NCBI RefSeq assembly: GCF_023169945.1
Contig: NZ_AP025591.1
Location: 1,510,501 to 1,574,500, forward strand
Source: Anaeromyxobacter oryzae
GTDB lineage: Bacteria > Myxococcota > Myxococcia > Myxococcales > Anaeromyxobacteraceae
Length of the DNA stretch: 64,000 nucleotides
Reading direction: 5' to 3'
The position numbers and the translations under genes were made by a program. The first letter of the stretch is position 1. The number at the start of each line of letters is the position of its first letter. Shown piece after piece: positions 8,874 to 16,833 of the stretch. The notes beneath the pieces are model-generated. The model made no database searches. It was not told the DNA's origin and saw only the letters and a program-made list of their open reading frames with translations.

Positions 8874-10255
8874 CGTCGATCCGGCGCACGCTCCTCGTGG
8901 CGCTGCTCGCGGCGGTGGCCGCGGTGACCCTCGCGGCGGCGTTCCTCGTGTACCGGCTCGCGCGCCAGGAGATCGACACGATCTTCGACTACCACCTGCG
9001 CCAGATCGCGCTCACCTTCCGCAGCCAGGTGGCCGGCCGCGGGGCGCCCGCCGGCGACGCGGGCGACGGCTTCGACTACGCGATCCAGATCTGGGACATC
9101 GACGGGGAGCGGCTGTACCTGTCCCGCCCGGACGCCGATCTGCCGGAGAACGCGGAGCTCGGGTTCACGACCGTCCGGACGCCGAGCGGCGGGGACTGGC
9201 GCGTGTACTCCACCGAGCTGTCCGGCCTCGTCGTGCAGGTCGCGCAGCCGCTTCGCGTCCGGCAGCGGCTCGCCTTCGCGGCCGCGTCCCGCACGCTCGT
9301 CCCGGTCCTGCTCATGCTCCCGCTGCTGGCGATGCTCGTGTGGCGCAGCGTCGGCCGCGCCCTCGCGCCGCTCGACCGGCTCGCAGGCGCCGTCGCGTCG
9401 CGAACACCCTCCGCGCTGGCGCTGCTCCCGGAGGCCGAGACGCCGGCGGAGGTGATGCCCCTGGTCCGATCCCTGAACGAGCTGCTCGCGCGCCTCGGGG
9501 CCGCGCTCGCGGCGCAGCGCGCGTTCGTGGCGGACGCCGCGCACGAGCTGCGCACGCCGCTCGCGGCGCTCGCGCTGCAGGTGCAGCTCGCCGAGCGGGC
9601 CCGCGACCCGGGGGAGCGCGCGACCGCCCTCGCGGACGTCCGCGCCGCCCTCGACCGGACCACCCACGTCGTGCAGCAGCTCCTGACCCTCGCGCGCGCC
9701 GAGCCGGACGCCGCCCCCGCGACGGTGCTCGAGCCGGTGCACCTCGCCGAGCTCGCCGTCCAGGCCGTGGCGGACCACGCCCGCCTCGCCGAGGCCCGCG
9801 GCGTCGATCTCGGCGCGACGGAGCTCGCGGGCGATGCGGTCGTCGCGGGAGACGCCGCCGCGCTCCGGACGCTGCTCGCGAACCTCGTGGAGAACGCCCT
9901 CCGGTACGCGCCGGGCGCGCGCGTCGACGTCTCCGCCGGCGTCGGCGACGGGCGCCCGTACCTCGCCGTGGCGGACCGGGGGCCCGGGATCCCCGCGCCC
10001 GAGCGCCGGCGCGTGTTCGATCGGTTCTACCGGCGGGGCGGGAGCGCGGAGCCGGGCAGCGGGCTCGGGCTCGCCATCGTGAAGGCGATCGCGGACCGCC
10101 ACGGCGCCGCCGTCGTGCTCCAGGACGCCCCGGGCGGCGGGCTCACGGTGCGGATCGACTTCCCGGCGCGGGCCGCGGTCGCCGCCGCGCCGGAGAGCGA
10201 CCGGGCGGCCCCGGCCCCGGTCCCGACGACACCCGACGAGGATCGCCGGCCTTAA
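8870..10255 (+). CDS. Sensor histidine kinase, QseC/PmrB-like
   Basis: This 461-residue inner-membrane kinase is partner to the preceding regulator. It has a first membrane helix at about residues 7-27, a periplasmic sensor of about 120 residues in the 2CSK-N style (EIDTIFDYHLRQIALTFRSQ, FDYAIQIWDIDGERLYLSR) and a second helix (LVPVLLMLPLLAMLVW). A HAMP-like linker leads to an HisKA domain with phosphorylated H225 in ADAAHELRTPLAAL, then an ATPase domain with N box NLVENALRYAP, G1 DRGPGIP, F box FDRFYRR and G2 GSGLGLAIVKAI. The start is GTG at 8870, overlapping the regulator stop (GTGA). It ends in a short Pro/Ala tail. Signal unknown. Confidence 0.93.
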   Translation: MTSIRRTLLVALLAAVAAVTLAAAFLVYRLARQEIDTIFDYHLRQIALTFRSQVAGRGAPAGDAGDGFDYAIQIWDIDGERLYLSRPDADLPENAELGFTTVRTPSGGDWRVYSTELSGLVVQVAQPLRVRQRLAFAAASRTLVPVLLMLPLLAMLVWRSVGRALAPLDRLAGAVASRTPSALALLPEAETPAEVMPLVRSLNELLARLGAALAAQRAFVADAAHELRTPLAALALQVQLAERARDPGERATALADVRAALDRTTHVVQQLLTLARAEPDAAPATVLEPVHLAELAVQAVADHARLAEARGVDLGATELAGDAVVAGDAAALRTLLANLVENALRYAPGARVDVSAGVGDGRPYLAVADRGPGIPAPERRRVFDRFYRRGGSAEPGSGLGLAIVKAIADRHGAAVVLQDAPGGGLTVRIDFPARAAVAAAPESDRAAPAPVPTTPDEDRRP

Positions 10256-10267
10256 GGGGCTCTTAAG
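10251..10267 (+). promoter_or_regulatory. PmrA/QseB-type tandem box CTTAAG-N5-CTTAAG
   Basis: Two identical CTTAAG hexamers (10251-10256 and 10262-10267) are separated by exactly five bases, an 11-base repeat period. This is the architecture known for PmrA and QseB sites. The first copy overlaps the kinase TAA stop, and the second lies 60 bases upstream of the protease ATG. Inferred role: the adjacent regulator controls the DegP-like gene. A -10 such as TCTACG (10276-10281) would fit loosely. Confidence 0.7.
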
Positions 10268-10327
10268 GTTCGCGCTCTACGTTCCTCGCGAGCCCGCAGC
10301 AGCGGGCCGAGAGAAAGGAACCGAACC

Positions 10328-11797
10328 ATGACCTCCAGGTGGAAGAAGCCTGCCGCCGTCGCGACCGCCCTCGTCGCCGCCGTCGCGACGGGGTACCTGT
10401 CCCACGGCCGGGCGCTCGCGTCGCCCGCGGACGTCGCGAGGGACGCGCCCTCGACGCCCACCCGCGCGGCGCCGGACTCCAAACCGGCGCCGACGGCCGC
10501 GGTCCCCGACTTCAGCGCGATCGTCCAGCGCTACGGTCCCGCCGTGGTGAACGTGAGCACGACCGGGAGCGTGAAGAGCGCGGCCGGCTCGCCCTTCGGG
10601 CAGCTCGACCCGAGCGATCCGTTCTACCCGTTCTTCCGGCAGTTCGGCGCGCCCGGGCAGCAGGGCCGCGCGATCACCCGCGGCCTCGGGTCCGGCTTCG
10701 TCGTCGCGGCGGACGGCGTCATCCTCACGAACGCGCACGTCGTCGCCGGCGCGAACGAGGTGAAGGTGAAGCTCACCGACAAGCGGGAGTTCCCGGCGCG
10801 CGTCGTCGGGGTCGACAAGGCCTCCGACGTCGCGGTCCTCAAGATCGACGCGAAGGGCCTGCCGACCGTCAGGCTCGGGGATCCGTCGCGGACGAAGGTG
10901 GGCGAGTGGGTCCTCGCGATCGGCTCGCCGTTCGGCCTCGAGAACACCGCGACCGCCGGGATCCTCTCCGCGCGCGGCCGCTCGCTGCCCGACGGCGGGT
11001 ACGTCCCGTTCCTGCAGACGGACGTCGCGGTGAACCCGGGCAACTCGGGCGGCCCGCTCTTCGACTCCCGCGGCGAGGTCATCGGGATCAACTCCCAGAT
11101 CTACTCCCAGTCCGGCGGCTACATGGGCCTGTCCTTCGCGATCCCGATCGACCTCGCCATGAACGTCGAGCAGCAGCTGCTCGCGCACGGCAAGGTCACG
11201 CGCGGGCAGCTCGGCGTCACGATCCAGGACGTGAACCAGTCGCTCGCCGACTCGTTCGGCCTGCCGGGCCCGACCGGCGCGCTGGTGAGCTCCGTGCAGC
11301 CCGACAGCCCGGCGGCGCGCGCCGGGATCCAGCCCGGCGACGTGATCCTCTCGCTGAACGGCAGCCCGGTCTCCGGCTCCTCCGAGCTTCCTCCGGCGGT
11401 CGCGGCGCTCCGGCCCGGGACCGAGGCGAAGCTCGAGGTCTTTAGGGACGGGCACCGGCGCGACGTCGAGGTGCGCGTCGGCGAGGCGGAGAGCGCGGGC
11501 GCGACCGCCGCCGGCGGAGCGGACGCGAGCCACGGCAAGCTCGGCCTCGCCGTCCGTCCCCTCTCCCCCGACGAGCGCCGGCAGGTGGGCGTCGATGCCG
11601 GCGTCGTCGTCGAGGGCGCCGACGGCCCGGCCGCGCGCGCCGGCATCCAGCCGGGAGACATCGTGCTCGCGGTGAACGGCACCCACGTGAAGAGCGTCGA
11701 GCAGCTTCGCTCGCTCGTGGACCGGGCGGGCAAGCACCTCGCGCTCCTCGTCGACCGCGGGGACGCGCGCATCTTCGTGCCCGTCGACCTCGGGTGA
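10328..11797 (+). CDS. DegP/HtrA-family periplasmic serine protease with two PDZ domains
   Basis: This 489-residue exported protease-chaperone degrades or refolds damaged envelope proteins. The N-terminus (basic n-region, then AVATALVAAVATGYLSHGRALA) is a signal peptide or anchor. The trypsin-like domain holds the triad H137 (TNAHVV), D167 (ASDVAVLKI) and S240 (NPGNSGGPLF). Two PDZ domains follow (LGVTIQDVNQSLADSFGL onward and LGLAVRPLSPDERRQVG onward), each with an AARAGIQPGDI-type loop. A GAGAAAGGAA ribosome site precedes the ATG. It directly follows the two-component genes and the CTTAAG tandem box, which suggests envelope-stress control by that system. Confidence 0.93.
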   Translation: MTSRWKKPAAVATALVAAVATGYLSHGRALASPADVARDAPSTPTRAAPDSKPAPTAAVPDFSAIVQRYGPAVVNVSTTGSVKSAAGSPFGQLDPSDPFYPFFRQFGAPGQQGRAITRGLGSGFVVAADGVILTNAHVVAGANEVKVKLTDKREFPARVVGVDKASDVAVLKIDAKGLPTVRLGDPSRTKVGEWVLAIGSPFGLENTATAGILSARGRSLPDGGYVPFLQTDVAVNPGNSGGPLFDSRGEVIGINSQIYSQSGGYMGLSFAIPIDLAMNVEQQLLAHGKVTRGQLGVTIQDVNQSLADSFGLPGPTGALVSSVQPDSPAARAGIQPGDVILSLNGSPVSGSSELPPAVAALRPGTEAKLEVFRDGHRRDVEVRVGEAESAGATAAGGADASHGKLGLAVRPLSPDERRQVGVDAGVVVEGADGPAARAGIQPGDIVLAVNGTHVKSVEQLRSLVDRAGKHLALLVDRGDARIFVPVDLG

Positions 11798-11894
11798 CGC
11801 GCGGCGCGAAGCCGCGCGAGGTCCGCCTCCTCGCGTGCCCCTCCCGGAGGGGCACGGCGCCCGGGCAGGGAGCGAGCCGCTCTCGCCCGGGCGC
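11798..11894. terminator. Cluster of three hairpins after degP
   Basis: Three perfect inverted repeats follow the stop: CGCGCGGC/GCCGCGCG (11798-11805, 11811-11818), GTGCCCCTC/GAGGGGCAC with a 3-base loop (11835-11855), and GCGCCCGGGC/GCCCGGGCGC (11857-11866, 11885-11894). None has a long T-run. The middle one is the best terminator candidate. Confidence 0.5.
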
Positions 11895-11971
11895 GCACGG
11901 TTCCGCCGCGGGGCGCGCCGGACCGTTCCCGTTGGCGCCCGGAGTGGATCTGGCGTAAACGACCTCACGGC

Positions 11972-13270
11972 ATGGAGATGGAGACCCTGACGCCCCGTCC
12001 GACCCAGCGCGCTCCACGCGGCGCGACGCGCATCTCGCCGTCGCTGACGGATCTGTTCCGCGCGTCCCTGTGGCTCGGCGTGATCGGGTTCGGCGGCGGG
12101 GTGAGCGTGCTCGGCAACATCCGCCACCTCGCCGTCGAGCGGCGAAGGTGGGTCACGGAGCGCGAGTTCACCAACACGGCGACCGTCGCGCAGATGCTCC
12201 CCGGTGGCGCCGCGTCCAACGCGCTCGCGCACCTCGGGCTGCGGCTCCAGGGGCTCCCCGGCGCGGTCGCCGCCTACACCGCCTTCATCCTCCCCGGCGC
12301 GCTCCTCACGCTGGCCCTCGCCTGGGCGTACGTCCGGTTCGGCATCGCCCCCCGCGCCGAGGTGGTGCTGTCGGGCCTCAACGCCGGCGTGGTGGGTCTC
12401 GTCGCGGCGCTCGCGATCCAGATGGTCCGCTCCTCGGTGGGGCGCCTGTGGCAGATGGGTGTCGCCGGGGCCGCCCTGCTCCTCAGCACGGCGGGCGGCG
12501 CCGCCTCCGGCGAGATCGCGGGCCTCGGGATCGCCGCCGGCCTCGTCTTCGATCTCCTCGCGAAGCGCGCGCGCCTCGCGCGCATGCGCCGTGCCCCGCG
12601 AAGGCGCTTTGCGCCGAAGCCCTCTCCGCCGGTCGCGCTCCCGGACGAGGGCCAGCCGCTCGAGCCGCTCAGCGCGACCCGCGCCCCGGAGCACCACCGG
12701 CCGGTCCTCGCCGTGGCGCCGCTCGGGCTCGCCGCGGGGGCCTCGGCCGGCACCCTCCTCGCGCTCGGGCTCCTCTTCTTCCGCACCGGCCTCGGCGCCT
12801 ATGGCGGCGGGTTCGCCATCGTGCCCCACCTCCACTCCACGGCGGTCGACGCCGGCTGGATCACCGAGCAGCAGTTCGCGAACGCCGTCGCGGTGGGGAA
12901 GCTCACGCCGGGGCCGGTGCTCCTCATGGCGACGTTCATCGGCTACGTCGTCCGCGGCTTCCCCGGCGCGATCGTCGCGACGTTCACCATCTTCGCCGCA
13001 CCCTTCCTGCTCGTGGTGGTGCTCGGCGCGTGGCTGCTCCGGGTGCGGTCCCGGCGCTGGGTCCGCGCCGCGCTGCGCGGCCTCACGCCGGCGGTCGTGG
13101 GGCTCATCGCGGCCGCCGCGGTCACCCTCGGGGGCACGCTGCGCGGGCCGCCGGACGTCGGGATCGCCGCGGCGACGGCGCTCACGCTGACCCGGTTCCG
13201 GCTGAGCCCGGCCCTGGTCCTCGTGATCGCCGGCACGGTCCGGTGGGCGCTGTCCCTCGCGGGCGTGTAG
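11972..13270 (+). CDS. chrA: ChrA-family chromate ion transporter, two-domain
   Basis: This 432-residue inner-membrane protein of the CHR family exports chromate in characterised members. Both homologous halves are present. The first has LWLGVIGFGGGVSVLGNIRHLAVERRRW, WVTEREFTNTATVAQMLPGGAASN and a FILPGALLT helix. The second has FFRTGLGAYGGGFAIVPHLH, WITEQQFANAVAVGKLTPGPVLLMATFIGY. A charged Arg/Pro-rich loop of about 60 residues links them. The start has only a weak ribosome site; the next in-frame ATG two codons later is equally possible. A second chrA of different sequence lies at 53372. No chrB is adjacent here, so the substrate is assigned only by family. Confidence 0.88.
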   Translation: MEMETLTPRPTQRAPRGATRISPSLTDLFRASLWLGVIGFGGGVSVLGNIRHLAVERRRWVTEREFTNTATVAQMLPGGAASNALAHLGLRLQGLPGAVAAYTAFILPGALLTLALAWAYVRFGIAPRAEVVLSGLNAGVVGLVAALAIQMVRSSVGRLWQMGVAGAALLLSTAGGAASGEIAGLGIAAGLVFDLLAKRARLARMRRAPRRRFAPKPSPPVALPDEGQPLEPLSATRAPEHHRPVLAVAPLGLAAGASAGTLLALGLLFFRTGLGAYGGGFAIVPHLHSTAVDAGWITEQQFANAVAVGKLTPGPVLLMATFIGYVVRGFPGAIVATFTIFAAPFLLVVVLGAWLLRVRSRRWVRAALRGLTPAVVGLIAAAAVTLGGTLRGPPDVGIAAATALTLTRFRLSPALVLVIAGTVRWALSLAGV

Positions 13271-13405
13271 CGCGATCGTCGATCCCGGCCACGAGCTGCC
13301 ACGCGTGCGCGATTCCGGCGCGAAGCCGGCTCGTCGCGCCCCAAGATCCCGATCACCCCGCCCGGAACCCCGTCCCGATGATCGGCCAGCTCGAGGGGGA
13401 CGGCC

Positions 13406-14062
13406 ATGACGGTCACCGCGATCCACCACGGGTGGAGGCGAGCGCATCGTCGACTCCGCGGCGCCGGGATCATGACCGTCCTGGTCGCGGCCTGCGCGAC
13501 CGCCCCCACGGGCGAAGGGCCGGCCGGAGCCTTCGTGACCTTCACGAGCTACACCGTCCCCGTCCCGGAGGGTGGCGGCTGGGGCGTCGCGCGCGATCCG
13601 TCCGCGGAGGCCGTGTCGTTCAGGAGGGCGACCCCCGCGCCGCCGACCGGCAGCGACGTCGCGACGACCGAGGTCCGGGTCTTCAAGGTGCCGATCCCCG
13701 AGGACGCCGCGACGCTGGGCGAGGACGCGCTGGCGGACGCGTTCCTCGAGCAGGAGCACCGCATCATGCTGGAGCAGGGCGTCGCCCGCGGGCTGTATCG
13801 ACTCGGGACGGTGGCGAGGGGGGTCGAGACGATCGCCGGCCGGAGGCTTCACACGATGCGCTACGAGACGGAGACGCCGGGACCGGGGTGGATGCCGAGG
13901 AAGGGCCAGTCGGCGCTGTTCCTCTACTTCCCGCCGGATTACCCGGCGCGCCGGGCCTTCTACGGCTTCCTGATCGTGGAGTCGTGGGAGAAGGGGAACA
14001 TGTACGCCTCCCCGGATCTGAGGCGGATCGAGCCGGTGATCGCGGGGTTCGCGGCGCGCTGA
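13406..14062 (+). CDS. Putative exported lipoprotein of unknown function
   Basis: This 218-residue protein has an N-terminal leader ending in MTVLVAACATAPTGEG, where LVAAC resembles a lipobox and would lipidate the cysteine near residue 30. The remainder is a soluble alpha/beta sequence without a motif I recognise. A segment (ETIAGRRLHTMRYETE, ALFLYFPPDYPARRAFYGFLIVESWEKG) resembles lipoproteins that hold a stress-response-like fold, but this is weak. The ATG at 13406 has a GAGGGG ribosome site; an inner ATG before the hydrophobic core is an alternative. It ends five bases from the convergent oxidoreductase gene. Confidence 0.7.
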   Translation: MTVTAIHHGWRRAHRRLRGAGIMTVLVAACATAPTGEGPAGAFVTFTSYTVPVPEGGGWGVARDPSAEAVSFRRATPAPPTGSDVATTEVRVFKVPIPEDAATLGEDALADAFLEQEHRIMLEQGVARGLYRLGTVARGVETIAGRRLHTMRYETETPGPGWMPRKGQSALFLYFPPDYPARRAFYGFLIVESWEKGNMYASPDLRRIEPVIAGFAAR

Positions 14063-14067
14063 GCGCG

Positions 14068-14709
14068 TCACCTCCGCAGGACCTTGAAGGCGTGCTCCCA
14101 GTCGTTGCGGAGGAACCCCGGGATGCACCACAGCATGCAGAGCGGCTCGATCGCGCGGGCGGCCGCGGCCGCGCCGAGGTCCTCGGTTTCCCAGCCGAAC
14201 TGGTCGAGCACCGACGCGACCTGCTGCTTCGCCCCCTCGTCGTCGCCGCAGACGAACATCGTGGGCCTCCCGCCCGCGAGCCGAGGGTTCACCATCAGCG
14301 CGTTCCCGACGCAGGAGAACGCCTTCACGAACCTCGCCCTCGGGGCCTTCGCCTGGAGCGCCTCCATGAGCGACTCGTTGGGCCCGGTGAAGAAGCGGAG
14401 CACGCCCTTCTCCGGGGGTGCGTCCGCGATCGGGTTGGTCGTGTCGAGGACGGGCTTCCCGTCGAGGGCGCCGCCGCAGGCGTCCACCACGCCCGCCGCC
14501 GCCGTCCCCTTCACCGCGAGGACGACGACGTCCCCGAACCGCGCCGCCTCGGCGAACGTGCCGGTCCGCGCTTCCGGGCCCGCGTCCGCCCTCCACGCCG
14601 CGAGCTTCCCCGCGTCGCGCGAGCCGCGCATCACCTCGTGGCCGTGCTTCAGGAACCCGTCGGCGAGGACCTGCCCGACGACGCCGGAACCGAGGACACC
14701 GACCTTCAT
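14068..14709 (-). CDS. NADPH:F420-type oxidoreductase, Rossmann fold
   Basis: This 213-residue protein of the NADP oxidoreductase/coenzyme F420-dependent family has the dinucleotide-binding start MKVGVLGSGVVGQVLADGFLKHGHEV and the downstream motif VVVLAVKGTAA. Then come DTTNPI and the FVKAFSCVGNALMVNP segment typical of these F420-dependent NADP reductase-like proteins (KAFNTV in most). In most bacteria without F420 the electron partner is unknown, so the reaction is not assigned. The ATG at 14709 is preceded by AGGAGG. It is convergent with the lipoprotein gene and divergent from the sigma-54 activator. Confidence 0.85.
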   Translation of the reverse strand: MKVGVLGSGVVGQVLADGFLKHGHEVMRGSRDAGKLAAWRADAGPEARTGTFAEAARFGDVVVLAVKGTAAAGVVDACGGALDGKPVLDTTNPIADAPPEKGVLRFFTGPNESLMEALQAKAPRARFVKAFSCVGNALMVNPRLAGGRPTMFVCGDDEGAKQQVASVLDQFGWETEDLGAAAAARAIEPLCMLWCIPGFLRNDWEHAFKVLRR

Positions 14710-14980
14710 CGCCGAACCTCCTGGGGTGCGTGCGCGGGGATAGCCGGCGCGGCGTCGCGGGGCGAGGCACGGACGGGGCTTGGCTCGCGCCGCGCGGCAC
14801 GAGCGACGACGGCCCGGGGCGTGCGCGCAGCCATCCCGAAGGCGGCCGGACGGGGCGGGCGACACGCTTTGCGCTCCAAACATCGTCCCTCGACCGCTGG
14901 ACTGGCATCTCTCCCGGCACACCCCACCTTGGCGGGCGACCGAGCAGCACGGGGAAGTGGGAAAGGCGCGTCGCTTGCCA

Positions 14981-16060
14981 GTGCCGGAGTGGTGCAAGGA
15001 GCCGTTCGGGGCCGGGACCACGCGGTGCCACTCGTGTGACCAGCAACGGACGGTCGCCGGCGTCCGCACCTGCCGCCGGCTCGAGGCGCGCAGCCCCGCC
15101 ATGCAGGCGATCCTGCGCCGGGCGCACGCCATCGCTCGCACGTGCGCCCCGGTCGTGTTGCTGGGCGAGACCGGGACCGGGAAGGAGGTGCTCGCGCGCG
15201 CGCTCCACCACGGCAGCCCGCGCGCGAGCGGGCCGTTCGTCCCGGTGAACTGCGGCGCCATCCCGGGCGAGCTGCTCGAGAGCGAGCTCTTCGGCCACGT
15301 GCGGGGCGCCTTCAGCGGCGCCGTCGCGGAGAAGCCGGGGCTCTTCGAGGCCGCCTCCGGCGGCACGCTCCTCCTCGACGAGGTGGCCGATCTCCCGCCC
15401 CTGCTCCAGGTGAAGCTCCTCCGGGTGCTGCAGGACGGCGAGGTGCGCCGGGTGGGGTCGAACCGCGCGCTGTCCGTGGACGTCCGCGTGATCGCCGCCA
15501 CCCACAAGGACCTGGAGCGGCTGGTGGAGCTCGGCGACTTCCGCTCGGACCTGTACTACCGGATCAAGGTGCACGCGCTGCGCCTGCCGGCGCTCCGCGA
15601 CCGCCGCGAGGACATCCTCCCCCTGGCCCGCCATTTCCTGGCGCTCGAGCGCGAGCCCCCCCGCGAGCTCGCCCGGGCCGCGCAGGAGCTCCTCGTCGCT
15701 TACCGCTGGCCCGGGAACATCCGCGAGCTGTCCAACGCGATCCGGTGCTCCGCCGCGCTCGCGGAGGGGCCGGTGATCGAGCCGCAGCACCTCCCCGAGG
15801 AGATCGTCCGCCCACCCGCGGCTGCGGCGCCGGCGTGCGACCTCCGCACGCTCGCGGAGGTGGAGCGGGACCACGTGCTCGCCGTGCTCCAGGCCTGCGG
15901 CGGCGTGCAGGCGGACGCGGCCCGGATCCTCGGCATCGGCCGGAACACGCTCTGGCGCAAGCTGCGGGCGTGGGGCTACGGGGCCTTCGGCGAGCTCGCC
16001 GCCACGGAGGCCTTGAACTCCTCCCAGCCTCGCTCGAACTCGAGCACCAGGCCGGCGTAG
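14981..16060 (+). CDS. Sigma-54-dependent transcriptional activator without a sensor domain
   Basis: This is a bacterial enhancer-binding protein of about 359 residues. The AAA+ domain holds Walker A GETGTGKE (residues 62-69), sigma-54 contact loop GAFSGA (109-114; GAFTGA in most, Thr to Ser here), Walker [10 protein letters not shown] and sensor [10 protein letters not shown], plus [15 protein letters not shown]-terminal Fis-type helix-turn-helix follows ([25 protein letters not shown]). No receiver, PAS or GAF domain fits in the short N-terminus, which instead carries four cysteines (WCKEPF, CHSCD, RTC). Third-codon GC turns coding-like from GTG 14981; GTG 14957 and TTG 14975 are alternatives. 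It lies immediately upstream of the copper operon and its sigma-54 promoter. Confidence 0.85.
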   Translation: MPEWCKEPFGAGTTRCHSCDQQRTVAGVRTCRRLEARSPAMQAILRRAHAIARTCAPVVLLGETGTGKEVLARALHHGSPRASGPFVPVNCGAIPGELLESELFGHVRGAFSGAVAEKPGLFEAASGGTLLLDEVADLPPLLQVKLLRVLQDGEVRRVGSNRALSVDVRVIAATHKDLERLVELGDFRSDLYYRIKVHALRLPALRDRREDILPLARHFLALEREPPRELARAAQELLVAYRWPGNIRELSNAIRCSAALAEGPVIEPQHLPEEIVRPPAAAAPACDLRTLAEVERDHVLAVLQACGGVQADAARILGIGRNTLWRKLRAWGYGAFGELAATEALNSSQPRSNSSTRPA

Positions 16061-16221
16061 GCGCCGGCCGGCGCGCGCGGCAGCTGGTCGAGGAGCCGGT
16101 ACAGCTCGCCGCGCAGCCGGTCGAGGCTCACGGGGACGTGCTCTTCGGGCGCCCGGCAGGCGGCGCGGCCGCAGGGATCCCGTCGCGAGGGCCGGCCGTG
16201 ACGTGAGTGACGGTTGGGCAT
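15976..16221 (-). CDS. Small unknown protein, antisense to the 3' end of the activator
   Basis: This 81-residue open frame has a strong AAAGGAG ribosome site seven bases before its ATG. Its last 85 bases overlap the end of the convergent sigma-54 activator. The sequence begins basic ([22 protein letters not shown]) and continues as a helical, leucine-patterned domain ([37 protein letters not shown]). I do not recognise a family. The ribosome site and protein-like second half favour a real gene, but codon evidence alone cannot separate it from a GC shadow. A partner or anti-activator role for the neighbour is only a possibility. Confidence 0.5.
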   Translation of the reverse strand: MPNRHSRHGRPSRRDPCGRAACRAPEEHVPVSLDRLRGELYRLLDQLPRAPAGAYAGLVLEFERGWEEFKASVAASSPKAP

Positions 16222-16461
16222 CGGTCGCTCCTTTCACGCGGAGCGGAGCATCCCGCGTGCCCGCGCTCGAGCGGGCGCCGGCGCACGCGCGGGCGCGCAG
16301 CGCGCGCCCACCGCGCGCCGAGCCGGTGTTCCACGCGCTCCACCCTGGAACGCGCCGGCGCCGGGGATCGGCGGGCGCCGCGGGATCGCGACCGTCGCCT
16401 CGCGCTCCGCGATCCGCGGGCTTCGTGGGGAATCGCCGGTCCGCGCCGCGGCGCGGCAGCG
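16222..16461. promoter_or_regulatory. Gene-free upstream region with candidate activator sites
   Basis: This stretch lies between the small antisense gene and the sigma-54 promoter. Two inverted repeats stand out. GTTCCA/TGGAAC (16328-16333, 16346-16351) is about 110-135 bases upstream of the -24 element. A perfect 8-bp GGATCGCG/CGCGATCC (16383-16390, 16408-16415) is about 50-80 bases upstream. Both lie at distances usual for enhancer-binding-protein sites. Otherwise only GC-rich sequence is seen. Confidence 0.4.
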
Positions 16462-16477
16462 TGGCAGGTCCGATGCA
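16462..16477 (+). promoter_or_regulatory. Sigma-54 (-24/-12) promoter of the multicopper oxidase operon
   Basis: TGGCAGGTCCGATGCA matches the -24/-12 consensus TGGCACG-N4-TTGCW at 10 of 12 informative positions. GG and GC are separated by the required ten bases. The predicted transcription start is near 16489, about 75 bases before the His-rich peptide gene. A sigma-54 activator is encoded just upstream. Confidence 0.7.
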
Positions 16478-16563
16478 GACGAGCGCGAGCAGGTGGATCA
16501 CCCGGGGCAGTCGAGCGCGGGGGCGCGCGGGAAGGCCCGGGTCTCAGATCGGGGAGCACGGCA

Positions 16564-16797
16564 ATGAGCAGTCGACCGAGGCGTCTCGTCCGGTTCCTCT
16601 GGCCCGCGGTGGCGGCGGCGCTGATCGCGCTCTGGCCGCACCTCGCGCTGGCCGGTCACACGGGTCACCGCGTGCGCCACGGCGGCGCATGGCCGCAGCG
16701 CTCGACCGGGCACGGCTCGCGCGACGTCGCGAGGCGCCACGCCGGCGGGTTCCGCTCGCCGGCGCCGGCCCGCTCCGCCCACTCACGCTCCCGGTAG
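16564..16797 (+). CDS. Small exported histidine-rich peptide, first gene of copper operon
   Basis: This 77-residue open frame has a clear signal peptide: basic MSSRPRRLVRF, hydrophobic LWPAVAAALIALWPHLALA, then a likely cleavage before GHTGHRVRHGG. The mature part, about 47 residues, is rich in His, Arg, Gly and Ser, with six histidines, several paired as GH or RH. A GGGGAG ribosome site precedes the ATG. It sits between the sigma-54 promoter and the first multicopper oxidase gene, 36 bases before the latter. Metal binding, perhaps copper delivery, is inferred from composition and context only. The C-terminal half is low-complexity and may be unstructured. Confidence 0.55.
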   Translation: MSSRPRRLVRFLWPAVAAALIALWPHLALAGHTGHRVRHGGAWPQRSTGHGSRDVARRHAGGFRSPAPARSAHSRSR

Positions 16798-16833
16798 CCC
16801 GGGACGCTCATCCATCGAGGAGGTCTCTCCGTC

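Noticed and set aside
14904..14922. TGGCATCTCTCCCGGCA as a sigma-54 promoter for the activator
   Set aside because: GG and GC are 12 bases apart rather than 10, so it does not fit the -24/-12 rule.
10277..16501. A 2074-codon minus-strand open frame
   Set aside because: It is antisense to several confirmed genes and only its interior matches low-complexity GC sequence.
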